Part shown: in pieces, positions 15,367-24,437 of the stretch
How the letters are laid out: every line of letters starts with the position of its first letter
Numbering within the stretch: the first letter of the stretch is position 1
Assembly: GCF_016743775.1 (NCBI RefSeq)
Contig: NZ_JAEQMY010000012.1
Location: forward strand, 89,308-153,307
Source: Microvirga aerilata
GTDB taxonomy: Bacteria > Pseudomonadota > Alphaproteobacteria > Rhizobiales > Beijerinckiaceae
Length of the DNA stretch: 64,000 nt
Direction: 5' to 3'
Program-made: the position numbers and the translations under genes
The notes under the pieces: generated by a model
What the model was told of the DNA's origin: nothing
Database searches by the model: none
Seen by the model: only the letters and a program-made list of their open reading frames with translations

Positions 15367-16869
15367 CTACTCCGTGAACACCTCGTCCCTCCCCTTTCGT
15401 ATGGAGGGCAGGAGCGCAATCACAAGCAGGATAGCGGCGACTGCGAGCAGGCCCGCGCTGATTGGGCGTTCGATGAAGGTCTCAAGCGAGCCGCGCGAGA
15501 TGATCAGCGCGCGCCTCAGGTTCTCCTCCATCAGCTTACCGAGCACGAAGCCAAGCAGCATCGGCGCCGGCTCAAAGCCGAACTTGATCAGCATGTAGCC
15601 CACAAACCCGAACAGGCCGATGAACATCACGTCGGTGGGCAGCGAGTTGATGGAGTAAATGCCGATGCAGCAGAACATCAGGATCGCCGGGAACAGAAGC
15701 CGGTACGGCACCTTGAGCAGGCGCACCCACATGCCCACCAGCGGCAGGTTGATCACCAGCAGCATCAGGTTGCCCACCCACATGGAGGCGATCATGCCCC
15801 AGAACAGGGTCGGGTTCTTGGTCATCACCTGCGGGCCCGGGATGATGCCGTGGATCGTCATGGCGCCCACCATCAGGGCCATCACGGCATTCGGCGGAAT
15901 GCCCAGCGTCAGCAGCGGAATGAACGAGGTCTGCGCGCCGGCATTGTTGGCGCTCTCGGGGCCTGCCACGCCTTCGATGGCGCCGCGGCCGAAGCGGCTC
16001 GGGTCCTTGGCGAGCTTCTTTTCCAGCGTATAGGCCGCGAAAGGCCCGAGCACAGCGCCGTTGCCCGGCAGGATGCCGAGGATCGCGCCAATGAAGGTGC
16101 CGCGCAGCACCGGCTTGTAGGACTGCCGGAAGTCTTCCTTGTTCGGCAGCAAGCGGCCGATGGCCTGCCTCACCACGTCCCGGTGCTCGGTATGATCGAG
16201 ATTGCGCATGATCTCGGCGATGCCGAAGATGCCCATGGCCAGCACCGCAAAGTCGATGCCGTCGGAGAGGATGGGCAGACCGAAGGTCATACGCTCCTCG
16301 CCGGTCTCGAGATCCGTGCCCACGGTGGAAAGCAGGATGCCCACCAGGATCATGGCGATGGCCTTGAGGATCGACCCACGTGCCAGCACGACGGCGAAGA
16401 CGAGGCCCATGACCATGAGGGAGAAATACTCCGTCGGGCCGAAGATGAGCGCAAGGCCGGTCAGCGGCACGCCCAGGGCTGCGATCACGAGGGTTGCCAC
16501 GGTGCCGGCAAAGAACGAGCCGATGGCCGCAATGCCGAGCGCCACGCCCGCGCGGCCCTGGCGGGCCATCTGGTGGCCGTCGAGCGCGGTCACCACGGAG
16601 GTGGCCTCGCCGGGGATGTTGACGAGGATTGCCGTGGTCGAGCCGCCGTATTGCGCGCCGTAATAGATGCCGGCCAGCATGATGAGCGCGCCGGTGGGAT
16701 CGAGCCCGAAGGTGATCGGCAGCAGCATGGCGATGGTGGCAATCGGGCCGACGCCCGGCAAAACGCCGATCAGAGTGCCGACGAGGCAGCCCAGAAACGC
16801 CAGTCCGAGATTGAGCGGGGTCAGGGCGACGCCGAAGCCGAGGCTCAGGTTGGAGAAAAAGTCACCCAT
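15367..16869 (-). CDS. tctA: Tripartite tricarboxylate transporter large membrane subunit TctA
   Basis: 500 aa, normal length. About 12 hydrophobic segments. The family signature GVLPGVGPIATIAMLLP lies near residue 38 and its internal repeat ILPGNGAVLGPFAAY near residue 270, plus GPESANNAGAQTSFIPLLTLGIP. The start ATG (16869-16867) overlaps the tctB stop as TGATG. An in-frame extension upstream only covers tctB antiframe sequence. TctA forms the transport pore and uses a proton or sodium gradient. The very strong TctA motifs make the assignment secure. Confidence 0.95.
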   Translation of the reverse strand: MGDFFSNLSLGFGVALTPLNLGLAFLGCLVGTLIGVLPGVGPIATIAMLLPITFGLDPTGALIMLAGIYYGAQYGGSTTAILVNIPGEATSVVTALDGHQMARQGRAGVALGIAAIGSFFAGTVATLVIAALGVPLTGLALIFGPTEYFSLMVMGLVFAVVLARGSILKAIAMILVGILLSTVGTDLETGEERMTFGLPILSDGIDFAVLAMGIFGIAEIMRNLDHTEHRDVVRQAIGRLLPNKEDFRQSYKPVLRGTFIGAILGILPGNGAVLGPFAAYTLEKKLAKDPSRFGRGAIEGVAGPESANNAGAQTSFIPLLTLGIPPNAVMALMVGAMTIHGIIPGPQVMTKNPTLFWGMIASMWVGNLMLLVINLPLVGMWVRLLKVPYRLLFPAILMFCCIGIYSINSLPTDVMFIGLFGFVGYMLIKFGFEPAPMLLGFVLGKLMEENLRRALIISRGSLETFIERPISAGLLAVAAILLVIALLPSIRKGRDEVFTE

Positions 16870-17537
16870 CAGATTCTCCCACTGTGATCGGCGACGTCGA
16901 TCCGGTTCGTGCGGCGGCTGCGGGTTGCGAAGAACAGGATGGCCGCCGCAACGGCCATGATCGCGGCGGTGGCGCGCAGCACCGCCTTTTGCGACCAGTC
17001 GGCGGGAAACAACCCGGTGAGGGCCTGCGGAAAGATGGGGATCGGCAGGTTCAGGAGATCGCCGAACAGCACCATGCAGAAGGGCGTCAGGCTCAAGGCC
17101 AGGATCACGAGATCGCGCAGGCGCGCCTCGGGGGTGGCAAAGCCACCGATGATGATGGCCAGCGGACCCGCCGCCACCATGCCGAGCCCCGGCATGGCGA
17201 GCGGCCCGAAGGAGAAGGGTCGGATCGTGACGGCAAAGGCCAGGATCGCCCCGATCACGAAGACCGGGCCGCGCAGGCTCCAGCGCTCGAGCACATCGCC
17301 CTGCTTGATGAAGGCAAAGGCGAGCAGGGCCAGACCGGAGAGGCCCACGGCCATGGCGAGCCAGCGCGGCAGCATGGCGGGGCCCATGGCGTTCAGGGTG
17401 CCCTGATCGAGATCCCGGGTCAGCCACAACGCCAGGGCCGCAAGAGCTATCAGCAGGATCCCCCCGGCCAAGCTTTGCGGGGCGCGGATCGGCCCTCGGG
17501 GGCCCGGGAGACCGGAGCCTTCATGAGAAAGAGACAT
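16869..17537 (-). CDS. tctB: Tripartite tricarboxylate transporter small membrane subunit TctB
   Basis: 222 aa with four hydrophobic segments (about residues 22-40, 60-75, 85-140, 190-205), as expected for TctB. ATG at 17537 is chosen because GGGAGG lies six bases upstream. A TTG further upstream (17570) would add 11 residues without a ribosome site. TctB is the small partner of TctA in the inner membrane. First gene of the operon; its stop overlaps the tctA start by one base, implying translational coupling. Confidence 0.88.
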   Translation of the reverse strand: MSLSHEGSGLPGPRGPIRAPQSLAGGILLIALAALALWLTRDLDQGTLNAMGPAMLPRWLAMAVGLSGLALLAFAFIKQGDVLERWSLRGPVFVIGAILAFAVTIRPFSFGPLAMPGLGMVAAGPLAIIIGGFATPEARLRDLVILALSLTPFCMVLFGDLLNLPIPIFPQALTGLFPADWSQKAVLRATAAIMAVAAAILFFATRSRRTNRIDVADHSGRI

Positions 17538-17992
17538 GGACGACCTCCCGACGGACGCCTTATGCGCCAAGGTTCTTCAACCCGATATGACCTAAGGCGG
17601 CAGGCCGGATCAAGCTACTGTTTGTTGGAGGGTAAAGCTTCTCAACAAGACCCATCCCGATGGAGATGGATGCCTGCATCAGTGCAGCAAGGGGAGAAAA
17701 AAGGTCTATTAAACTATTGGACACCTGCCCAAAGCGGATGAAGGGTCCCTTGATCCCTCGCCCCGTCTTGTCTAGATGGACCCGGTATAGCCAGGCCGGG
17801 CCCCTCTGGTCGCTCCCTTTGAGCGGCGATGTCGGACTGGATGAAAACCAGGACGGCCTGGGTTCGTTCAAAAAGACGGTTTTGCCTGCATCTCGGCCTC
17901 TGGCCCGAATGATTTCGGACCATGCTGGTGCCGGATGCGCCCTTTTGAGCGTTTCGCATGCGCTGCTCCCGAACCGACATATGAGGCAACGC
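17538..17992. other. Divergent intergenic region between tctB and the TerC-family gene
   Basis: 455 bp without a supported gene. It must contain both promoters. The frame of the TerC-family gene stays open upstream, but its translation is not TerC-like and lacks a ribosome site. TerC-family genes often follow a manganese (yybP-ykoY) riboswitch; I looked for its conserved GGGGAGUA core and did not find it. Confidence 0.5.
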
Positions 17993-18664
17993 ATGTTTGA
18001 GCTCTCACAATACTTCTCCCCGGAGGTCGTGGCCTTCCTGATGGTCATCGGCATCGACCTGGCGCTGGCCGGCGACAATGCCATCGTCATCGGCCTTGCG
18101 GCCGCGGGCCTTCCTAAGGAGCAGCGCAACAGGGCGATCCTGCTCGGCGTTCTCGCTGCAACCGTCCTGCGCATCATTTTCGCTCTTCTCACAACGCAGC
18201 TTCTCCAGATCGTAGGCCTCCTGCTCGCAGGCGGCGTTCTCCTTCTCTGGGTGTGCTGGAAGATGTGGCGCGAGCTACGCACGGGCCATGAGGCGGAGCA
18301 GCATGCGGCGGAAGAGGCTCTGGAGGGCCGCGACATCAACCAGGACGGCACCGTCGCCGGTGGCGTCCCGCGCAAGACCTTCTCCCAGGCAGCCTGGCAG
18401 ATCGTCATCGCCGACGTGTCCATGTCCCTCGACAACGTCCTTGCCGTGGCCGGCGCAGCGCGCGAGCATCCCTACATCCTGGCCTTCGGTCTCCTGCTGT
18501 CCATCGCTCTCATGGGCCTTGCAGCCTCCTACATCGCCCGCCTGCTGCAGCGCTATCGCTGGATTGCCTATGTGGGCCTGGCCATCATCCTCTACGTGGC
18601 GCTCAAGATGATCTACGAGGGCTATGTCGAGGTGGCTCCATACGTCAACGGCGTGACCGGTTAA
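17993..18664 (+). CDS. TerC-family integral membrane protein (putative metal exporter)
   Basis: 223 aa, about seven hydrophobic segments. The family hallmark acidic motifs are present in both halves: IDLALAGDNAIVIG (residues 16-29) and ADVSMSLDNVLAVAG (about 137-151). The two halves are joined by a hydrophilic stretch (residues 90-130, with a KTFSQAAWQI lead-in). ATG at 17993 has GAGG six bases upstream. The TerC/YjbE/Alx family is linked to manganese and other metal efflux or to metallation of exported enzymes; the substrate here is not shown. Single gene, followed by a strong hairpin. Confidence 0.88.
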   Translation: MFELSQYFSPEVVAFLMVIGIDLALAGDNAIVIGLAAAGLPKEQRNRAILLGVLAATVLRIIFALLTTQLLQIVGLLLAGGVLLLWVCWKMWRELRTGHEAEQHAAEEALEGRDINQDGTVAGGVPRKTFSQAAWQIVIADVSMSLDNVLAVAGAAREHPYILAFGLLLSIALMGLAASYIARLLQRYRWIAYVGLAIILYVALKMIYEGYVEVAPYVNGVTG

Positions 18665-18672
18665 ACTCCACT

Positions 18673-18699
18673 GCAGGGCCGACCATCGGTCGGCCCTGC
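18673..18699 (+). terminator. Strong hairpin after the TerC-family gene
   Basis: Perfect 12-bp stem GCAGGGCCGACC / GGTCGGCCCTGC with a 3-base loop starting 9 bp after the stop codon. The downstream tract (CATTTGCC) is only weakly T-rich, so it may act as a weak terminator or an mRNA 3' stabiliser. Confidence 0.55.
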
Positions 18700-18740
18700 C
18701 ATTTGCCGATTGACGGCGGGGATGCGGGAAGGCACAGAGC

Positions 18741-19451
18741 GTGACGCTCATGTCCCCCGCTCCCCGCCCTCACTTTTCCCGAGCCGGCCTGCGCCACGGC
18801 GTTCGCGCCGCCCTGCCCGCCTTCCCCGGCTTCATCATGTTCGCCATAGCCTTTGGCACGGCAGCGGCCCAGAAGGGGCTGTCGCTCGGCGAAACCCTCG
18901 GCCTCTCCGCCTTCGTTTATGCAGGCGCCTCCCAGATGGTCGGCCTTGAGATCTGGCAGCAGGTCTGGTCGCCCACGACGATCCTCACGATCGTCACGGT
19001 GACCGCCGTCGTGAACGCGCGCATGATCCTTCTGGGCGCGACCCTTCAGCCCTGGCTCAAGGACGAGCCGCTCGCCCGCACAGCGCTCAACCTCTTTCTC
19101 CTCACCGAGGCCGGCTGGCTTATCGGCACCCGCTACCACAACCAGGGCGGGAGGGACGTGGGGGTGCTGCTGGGCTGCGCGCTCATCCTCTGGCTGGTCT
19201 GGCTCTTCGCCACGCTCACAGGGTACTTCGCAGGCGCCCTCGTGCCGGAGCCAAGGCGCTTCGGCCTCGATCTCGTGATGCCGATCTTCTTCGGGGTCAT
19301 GCTTGTTCCCCTTTGGAAGGGCGCAAAATCCGCCCTGCCCTGGTTGGTGGCCGGTGTGGTCTCGCTCATTGTCCATGCCCTCGTGCCCGGTTATGCCTTC
19401 ATCATTGCAGGGGCTCTGGCCGGGGTCGTGGCCGGAATGCTGATCGAATGA
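18741..19451 (+). CDS. azlC: Branched-chain amino acid exporter large subunit AzlC
   Basis: 236 aa with the AzlC N-terminal signature (GVRAALPAFPGFIMFAIAFG, then GLSLGETLGLSAFVYAGASQ) and about six further hydrophobic segments. GTG at 18741 is chosen: GGAAGG lies about 8 bases upstream, while the ATG at 18750 has poorer spacing. With AzlD it forms a two-component exporter (BrnFE-like) for leucine, isoleucine, valine or related compounds such as methionine. Its stop overlaps the azlD start (ATGA). Confidence 0.9.
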   Translation: MTLMSPAPRPHFSRAGLRHGVRAALPAFPGFIMFAIAFGTAAAQKGLSLGETLGLSAFVYAGASQMVGLEIWQQVWSPTTILTIVTVTAVVNARMILLGATLQPWLKDEPLARTALNLFLLTEAGWLIGTRYHNQGGRDVGVLLGCALILWLVWLFATLTGYFAGALVPEPRRFGLDLVMPIFFGVMLVPLWKGAKSALPWLVAGVVSLIVHALVPGYAFIIAGALAGVVAGMLIE

Positions 19452-19771
19452 CCACCTTCGGGACCTTCATTGCAAGTCCCTGGGGCTCCGTGATGGCCAT
19501 AGCGGCCATGGCCTTGGTGACGTTCCTCTGTCGCATCGCAGGTGTCGTGGTCATGAGCCGGGTGCGCATCACGCCTCGCTTCGAACGGGGCCTACGCGCT
19601 CTGCCCGGCTCCATCATCCTGGCCACCATTCTGCCCGCCGTGATCGACAACGGCTGGCCGGCGCTCGTCGCCCTGGGCGCCGCTGTCGTTGCGATGGCCG
19701 TCACGCGGATCGACATTGTCGGCCTCGTGGCAGGCCTAGGCACCCTCGCCATCATCAGGGCTCTTGGGTGA
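19448..19771 (+). CDS. azlD: Branched-chain amino acid exporter small subunit AzlD
   Basis: 107 aa with three to four hydrophobic segments and the AzlD motifs ALVTFLCRIAG and RALPGSIILATILPA. The start ATG overlaps the azlC stop (ATGA). The 3' end overlaps the convergent phosphatase gene by 36 bp, so both genes share coding DNA tail to tail. Confidence 0.9.
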   Translation: MTTFGTFIASPWGSVMAIAAMALVTFLCRIAGVVVMSRVRITPRFERGLRALPGSIILATILPAVIDNGWPALVALGAAVVAMAVTRIDIVGLVAGLGTLAIIRALG

Positions 19772-20218
19772 GCCCTGCTTGAGCCGCAGACGAATGCGGT
19801 ACATCAGGCCATCGCGGATATTGCGGTAGGCGTCGAGCACTTGCTCGCGCGAGCCCTGCGCGATGGTCGGATCCGGTGTCGGCCAGTACTCCACATCGGC
19901 CGCAATCGTCCGCGTCAGCTCGAGAGCGGCATGGTGCGCCTCCGGCGAGAGGGAGATGATGAGGTCGAAATTGAGCCCCTCCCACTCCTCCAGCTCCTCC
20001 AGGGTGCGCGGCTTGTGCTTGGAGGCGTCGATGCCGATTTCCGACAGGGTCGATGCCATGAAGCCGTCCGTCTCGCCTTTGCGCACGCCTGCCGACTGCA
20101 CATAGATCGATTTGCCGAAATAGTGGCGCGCGAGGGCCTCTGCCATGGGCGAGCGCACGGCATTCATCGCACAGACGAACAGAACCGAGTGGATCCGTTT
20201 CGAGCGGGGCTCCTCCAA
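19736..20218 (-). CDS. Low-molecular-weight phosphatase / arsenate-reductase-like protein
   Basis: 160 aa. The CX5R phosphate-binding loop reads CAMNAVRSPMAEA (Cys16, Arg22), and an aspartate-loop motif (YWPTPDPT) is near residue 112, so the LMW-PTP machinery is complete. The start is TTG (20218) with GGAGGGG seven bases upstream; no ATG precedes the active site. It lies 3 bp after the UPF0262 gene in the hisD gene neighbourhood that is common in alphaproteobacteria. The natural substrate (phosphotyrosine, phosphoarginine or arsenate) is not known. Confidence 0.85.
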   Translation of the reverse strand: MEEPRSKRIHSVLFVCAMNAVRSPMAEALARHYFGKSIYVQSAGVRKGETDGFMASTLSEIGIDASKHKPRTLEELEEWEGLNFDLIISLSPEAHHAALELTRTIAADVEYWPTPDPTIAQGSREQVLDAYRNIRDGLMYRIRLRLKQGSPKSPDDGEGA

Positions 20219-20221
20219 GCG

Positions 20222-20707
20222 TCAGCCCCTCCAGTGCAGGGCGAAGATGAGCGTGAAGAGGCGCCGCGCCGTGTCGAAATCGAGGATCAACTTGCCGTCG
20301 AGACGCTTCATCAACAATTCGGCGGCCTCGTTGTGCAACCCCCGGCGCCCCATGTCGATGGCTTCGATCTGTGCGGGCGAGGCGGAGCGGATGGCCTGGT
20401 AATAGCTGTCGCAGATCATCTCGTAGTCGCGGATCGCCTTGCGGAACGGCGTCAGCGACAGATGGTGGGAGATGAGATGCGCGCCGTCCTGCGTGTCGAC
20501 CTGAAAGCAAAGCTTCTTGTCGATGAGCGAAATGCGCAGCGCATAAGGGCCGCCATCATAGTTCGGCAACGCGAAGGTGTTCTCTTCGAGGATGTCGTAG
20601 ATGGCGATGGCCCGCTCATGCTCCTGATCGGGGTTGCCCCGGCCGATGGAGGCTTCGTCGAGCGTGACGGCCACAAGACGCCTCTGCTCCTTTGCTTCGC
20701 TCGCCAT
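20222..20707 (-). CDS. UPF0262 family protein
   Basis: 161 aa conserved alphaproteobacterial protein of unknown function. Recognised from segments such as [31 protein letters not shown] and the [16 protein letters not shown]-terminus, and from its place between hisD and the low-molecular-weight phosphatase. No catalytic motif or membrane segment is evident. ATG at 20707. The stop is three bases before the phosphatase TTG start, so the two are likely co-translated. Confidence 0.88.
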   Translation of the reverse strand: MASEAKEQRRLVAVTLDEASIGRGNPDQEHERAIAIYDILEENTFALPNYDGGPYALRISLIDKKLCFQVDTQDGAHLISHHLSLTPFRKAIRDYEMICDSYYQAIRSASPAQIEAIDMGRRGLHNEAAELLMKRLDGKLILDFDTARRLFTLIFALHWRG

Positions 20708-20740
20708 CCCGCCTCCGCCTGCTTCAGAGCCTCGGACCTC

Positions 20741-20857
20741 AAAGTGGGATCCACTTTTGGGTTGATCCGATGCTCATTCCCTAAGACCCACGCATCGTTT
20801 GAGCCGAACCCGGTGTGCCGCGTCGGCGAAAACCGGATCCACTCCTCCGCACGATGC
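20741..20857. repeat. Probable dispersed intergenic repeat
   Basis: Contains the inverted repeat AAAGTGG-GAT-CCACTTT (20741-20757) and, near the hisD end, AAAACCGGATCCAC and GATGCGCTAG. GTGGATCC / CCGGTTTT-type blocks of this kind are scattered between genes in Methylobacterium-like genomes (from memory). Only one copy is seen in this window. Confidence 0.35.
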
Positions 20858-20858
20858 G

Positions 20859-22151
20859 CTAGAGGTTCAGGCGGATCGCAACCGATCGCGCATGCCCCTC
20901 CAGCCCCTCCGATCGCCCAAGGGCGATGGCTGCGGGGCCGAGCGCCCGCAGGGCCTCCGCATCGCATTTCAGGATCGAGCTTCGCTTCATGAAGTCAAGC
21001 ACGCCGAGGCCCGACGAGAACCGGGCGGAGCGGGCCGTGGGCAGCACGTGGTTCGGGCCGCCCACGTAATCGCCGATGGCCTCGGGCGTATGGCTGCCGA
21101 GGAAGATCGAGCCGGCATTGCGGACCCTGCTCGCGAGCTCCTCCGCATCATCCGTCTCGATTTCGAGATGCTCGGGAGCCAGCCGATCCACAAGAGGAAT
21201 GGCATTCTCCAGGTGATCGATCAGGATGATCGCGCCGTAGTCGCGCCAGCTTGCCCCTGCGATGTCAGCCTTCGGCAAGGTCTTGAGCTGACGCTCGACC
21301 GCCTGCTCGACCGAATCGGCAAGAGCAGCGCTGTCCGTGATGAGGATGGATTGCGCCGCGGGATCGTGCTCGGCCTGGGCCAGGAGATCGGCCGCGATCC
21401 ACTCCGGATTGCCGTGGGCGTCCGCGAGGATGAGCACCTCGGAGGGACCGGCGATCATGTCGATGCCCACCTGACCGAACACCCGCCGCTTGGCGGCCGC
21501 CACATAGGCATTGCCAGGCCCCACGATCTTGGCGACCGGCCGGACGGAGGAGGTGCCGTAGGCGAGCGCCGCTATGGCCTGCGCACCGCCGATGCGAAAG
21601 ACCTCGTCGACACCGGCAAGGCGCGCGGCCGCCAGGACGAGCGGGTTCGTGTCGCCACGCGGGGTCGGGACAACCATGGCGATGCGGGGAACGCCCGCAA
21701 CCTTTGCGGGCACGGCGTTCATCAGAACGGAAGAAGGGTAGCTGGCTCGGCCGCCGGGAACATAGAGTCCAACGGACTCAATGGCGTTCCAGCGCCATCC
21801 AAGGGTGACGCCGAGGGCGTCCGTGGTCATGGAGTCCTGCGGGCGCTGCGTCTGATGGTAGACCTCGATGCGCTCCTTGGCGAAGGCAAGCGCCTCCAGG
21901 GCTTCCCTGGGGCACTGGGCTTCCGCGGCATCGATCTCGGCATCGGAGACCCGCAAGGTCTCAGGCTGGAGCGCCAGTCCGTCGAACCGATAGGTATAGT
22001 CGATCAGGGCCTCGTCGCCCCGCACGACCACATCCTCGATGATCGCGCGGACCGCCTGGTCCACGTCCTCGGACACCTCGCGCTTGGCGGACAGGAGTTC
22101 GGCGAACGCCTGCGGGAAGGACGGCTCCCGCGCATCGAGCCTTTGCGCCAT
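20859..22151 (-). CDS. hisD: Histidinol dehydrogenase
   Basis: 430 aa, standard length. Catalyses the last two steps of histidine synthesis: histidinol to histidine by two NAD+-dependent oxidations, with zinc. Visible family segments: [62 protein letters not shown] (metal-binding His) and [20 protein letters not shown] at 22151 overlaps the DUF2948 stop (TGATG). A longer frame to 22247 only reads antisense sequence. Confidence 0.97.
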   Translation of the reverse strand: MAQRLDAREPSFPQAFAELLSAKREVSEDVDQAVRAIIEDVVVRGDEALIDYTYRFDGLALQPETLRVSDAEIDAAEAQCPREALEALAFAKERIEVYHQTQRPQDSMTTDALGVTLGWRWNAIESVGLYVPGGRASYPSSVLMNAVPAKVAGVPRIAMVVPTPRGDTNPLVLAAARLAGVDEVFRIGGAQAIAALAYGTSSVRPVAKIVGPGNAYVAAAKRRVFGQVGIDMIAGPSEVLILADAHGNPEWIAADLLAQAEHDPAAQSILITDSAALADSVEQAVERQLKTLPKADIAGASWRDYGAIILIDHLENAIPLVDRLAPEHLEIETDDAEELASRVRNAGSIFLGSHTPEAIGDYVGGPNHVLPTARSARFSSGLGVLDFMKRSSILKCDAEALRALGPAAIALGRSEGLEGHARSVAIRLNL

Positions 22152-22591
22152 CAGAGGCGCTCCGCCGGCTGCGGCTGGTCCTCGTGGGAGGGACGGCTTT
22201 CGGCCGCCCAGACGGGGCCGGTGTCTTTCATCTGCATCTCGACGCACTCCAGATCCACCTGGATGGCCCCACCTTCGGCAAAGATCAAGGTAGCGGTGCC
22301 CGAGGGCGCATTCCGCTCCTCGAACGCAATGGCGAGAAGGTTAAGAACGGCATCCTTATTGGTCTGCTCGATGCCCCGCACGCGCACGCTCGTGACATGT
22401 TCGAAATGCATGCAGGTCAGGCGGCGCTGGGGCGTGGCCGCCTCCCAGTCATAGCGGCGGACCTGGATGGCGAAGCGCCGCTCCTTGGGCAGATAGGCGA
22501 TATCGCCGACGCGCAGCAGGGAATCCTGGAGATGTGCGGAGATGACGGCAAGATCTTCAGGGTCGAACGCGACGAGTCTCAGAAGGTCCAT
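22151..22591 (-). CDS. DUF2948 family protein
   Basis: 146 aa protein of unknown function typically found between murA and hisD in alphaproteobacteria. Recognised by MDLLRLVAFDPEDLAVISAH, the RRLTCMHFEHV segment and the acidic C-terminal region. No active-site motif is visible. It probably has its own promoter, since a terminator lies between it and murA. Its stop overlaps the hisD start, so the two are translated together. Confidence 0.88.
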   Translation of the reverse strand: MDLLRLVAFDPEDLAVISAHLQDSLLRVGDIAYLPKERRFAIQVRRYDWEAATPQRRLTCMHFEHVTSVRVRGIEQTNKDAVLNLLAIAFEERNAPSGTATLIFAEGGAIQVDLECVEMQMKDTGPVWAAESRPSHEDQPQPAERL

Positions 22592-22721
22592 GGGCCTACC
22601 AACCTGTTGTTGAACTTTGAGGTTTAGGTAGAGAGCCCCCTGCCCGGGCGCAACCTCTCCGCTGAAGTGCGGCTGCCGTCCCGGGGCCGAGGGCCGGAAA
22701 TTTCCCGGGAAAAGGCCCGAG

Positions 22722-22754
22722 AAAAGAAAAGGCCGGCTGGAGCGCCGGCCTTTT
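22722..22754 (-). terminator. murA terminator
   Basis: AAAAGGCCGGC / GCCGGCCTTTT, 11-bp stem with a 6-base loop, nine bases after the murA stop. On the minus strand it is followed by TTTTCTTTTC, a good intrinsic terminator. Confidence 0.85.
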
Positions 22755-22762
22755 GGCTTGTT

Positions 22763-24052
22763 TTAACCTCTGACGCGCTCGATCTGAGCACCACAGCGCA
22801 TGAGCTTGGCTTCCAGCGCCTCAAATCCGCGATCGAGATGGTAGACCCGGTTGATGGTGGTCTCGCCGTCGGCCACGAGGCCCGCAATCACCAGGGACAC
22901 GGAGGCACGCAGGTCGGTTGCCATCACCGGGGCCCCCTTGAGCCCGGAAACGCCATCCACATAGGCGCTGTCACCGTCGAGGCGGATCTGGGCGCCAAGG
23001 CGGGCAAGTTCCTGCACGTGCATGAAACGGTTCTCGAAAATCGTCTCACGGATGCGCGAGGTGCCGTTGGCGCGGGTCATGAGGGCCATGAACTGGGCCT
23101 GCAGATCGGTCGGGAAGCCGGGAAACGGGTCCGTCGTGATATCGACGGGCTGAATGCCATTGCCGTTGCGCCGGATGCGGATGCCGCCATGGGTTGACGA
23201 TACCTCGGCTCCCGCCTGTCCCAGCACGTCGAGGGCGGCCTGGAGACAGTCCGGCCGGGTGTTGTCGAGCACCAGGTCCCCGCCCGTCATGGCAACCGCC
23301 ATGGCGTAGGTGCCGGTCTCGATGCGATCCGGCATCACGTCGTGGGAGGCGCCATTCAGGCGGGAGACACCCTCCACCACGATTTCCGAGGTGCCGGCGC
23401 CCTGGATCCTGGCGCCCATCTTGATGAGGCATTCGGCGAGATCCACCACTTCCGGCTCGCGGGCGGCGTTGCGGATCACGGTGGTGCCCTGGGCAAGGGT
23501 TGCCGCCATCAGGGCCACGTGGGTGCCGCCGACCGTCACCTTGGGGAAGTCGATCTCGGCCCCGATGAGCCCCTTGGGAGCCGTTGCCACCACATAGCCG
23601 GCCTCGATCTCGATGGCAGCGCCCAGCTTGGCCAGCGCCATGATGAGCAGGTCCACCGGGCGGGTACCGATGGCGCAGCCGCCCGGCATGGAAACCTTGG
23701 CCCGGCCGAAGCGGGCAACCAGGGGGGCGATCACCCAGAAGCTCGCCCGCATCGTCGAGACCAGCTCATAAGGAGCGGTGGTGTCGATGACGTTCTTGGC
23801 CGTCAGGCGGATCGTCTGACCCGTCTCGGTGGACTGTCCTGGCCGGCGGCCGGCGATCGAGTGATCGACGCCGAAATTGCTCATGATCCGCAGGAGGGAA
23901 GAGATATCGGCGAGCCGCGGCACATTGCCGAGCTCAAGCGTATCCTCCGTCAGCAGGCTGGCGATCATGAGAGGCAGGGCCGCATTCTTGGCGCCTGAAA
24001 TCGGAATCAACCCGTTGAGAGGCGCGCCGCCCGTAATGCGAATGCGATCCAT
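22763..24052 (-). CDS. murA: UDP-N-acetylglucosamine 1-carboxyvinyltransferase
   Basis: 429 aa. First committed step of peptidoglycan synthesis: transfers enolpyruvyl from PEP to UDP-GlcNAc. The N-terminal KNAALP motif (about residue 22) and the catalytic loop [10 protein letters not shown] with Cys126 are present. This is the fosfomycin-sensitive Cys form. Later LQAQFMALM and [13 protein letters not shown] are typical. ATG at 24052 follows AAGGGG by six bases; a TTG codon before it is not needed. Ends in a strong terminator. Divergent from hemA, with a small gene between. Confidence 0.97.
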   Translation of the reverse strand: MDRIRITGGAPLNGLIPISGAKNAALPLMIASLLTEDTLELGNVPRLADISSLLRIMSNFGVDHSIAGRRPGQSTETGQTIRLTAKNVIDTTAPYELVSTMRASFWVIAPLVARFGRAKVSMPGGCAIGTRPVDLLIMALAKLGAAIEIEAGYVVATAPKGLIGAEIDFPKVTVGGTHVALMAATLAQGTTVIRNAAREPEVVDLAECLIKMGARIQGAGTSEIVVEGVSRLNGASHDVMPDRIETGTYAMAVAMTGGDLVLDNTRPDCLQAALDVLGQAGAEVSSTHGGIRIRRNGNGIQPVDITTDPFPGFPTDLQAQFMALMTRANGTSRIRETIFENRFMHVQELARLGAQIRLDGDSAYVDGVSGLKGAPVMATDLRASVSLVIAGLVADGETTINRVYHLDRGFEALEAKLMRCGAQIERVRG

Positions 24053-24112
24053 CAAAGTCCCCTTGCAATATCTATCTGAGCCATGCGCTATGCGCGCCTT
24101 CGGCCCTCCAGG

Positions 24113-24280
24113 CTAGTCGGACGGCTTGTCGCGCTCTGCCGAAACGCTCAAGCTCCCGCTTTCGGTTCCCGACATCCTCACGGCCTGCCGTCCACGGGCC
24201 TGAGCCTTGCGGCGCTTCAGATTCTCTTTCAAGGCCGCCTTGAGCCGGTCGGCCTTTTGTTGCGATTTCACGTCAGTCAT
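24113..24280 (-). CDS. 55-aa basic small protein upstream of murA
   Basis: ATG at 24280 to TAG at 24113. The first 30 residues are a strongly basic helix (KADRLKAALKENLKRRKAQ, then ARGRQ); the rest is polar. Small proteins with this ..LKxxLKxNLxRRKxQxR.. look sit before murA in many Hyphomicrobiales (from memory). There is no cysteine and no membrane segment. No strong ribosome site is visible. Function unknown; the basic helix suggests RNA, DNA or ribosome binding, which is only inference. Confidence 0.7.
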   Translation of the reverse strand: MTDVKSQQKADRLKAALKENLKRRKAQARGRQAVRMSGTESGSLSVSAERDKPSD

Positions 24281-24361
24281 GGTTCAAGCGACCCGTCGTC
24301 GCCTTTACCCAATAGAGGCTTCGCAGGCGGCCCTCAACCGTAATGTCGCAGTTCCGAGACT

Positions 24362-24375
24362 TTGACCCGGATCAA
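24362..24375 (+). promoter_or_regulatory. FNR/FixK-type box in the hemA promoter
   Basis: TTGAC-CCGG-ATCAA matches the TTGAT-N4-ATCAA consensus at 9 of 10 fixed bases. A TAGTAT -10-like hexamer at 24399-24404 puts a start near 24411, so the box centre would be near -42, the class II activator position. FNR-type control of hemA is known in related alphaproteobacteria. Confidence 0.6.
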
Positions 24376-24437
24376 TGCCATCTGGCATAATAAGACCTTA
24401 GTATCCCTGGGCATTGCAGTGCCCACCCGGTGAGATG

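Noticed and set aside
16884..17741. Plus-strand 285-codon frame opposite tctB
   Set aside because: Low-complexity translation and clear TctB on the other strand.
17660..17992. In-frame N-terminal extension of the TerC-family protein
   Set aside because: Not hydrophobic or TerC-like; the start at 17993 has a ribosome site.
17571..17992. yybP-ykoY manganese riboswitch before the TerC-family gene
   Set aside because: Expected from the family, but the conserved core sequence was not found.
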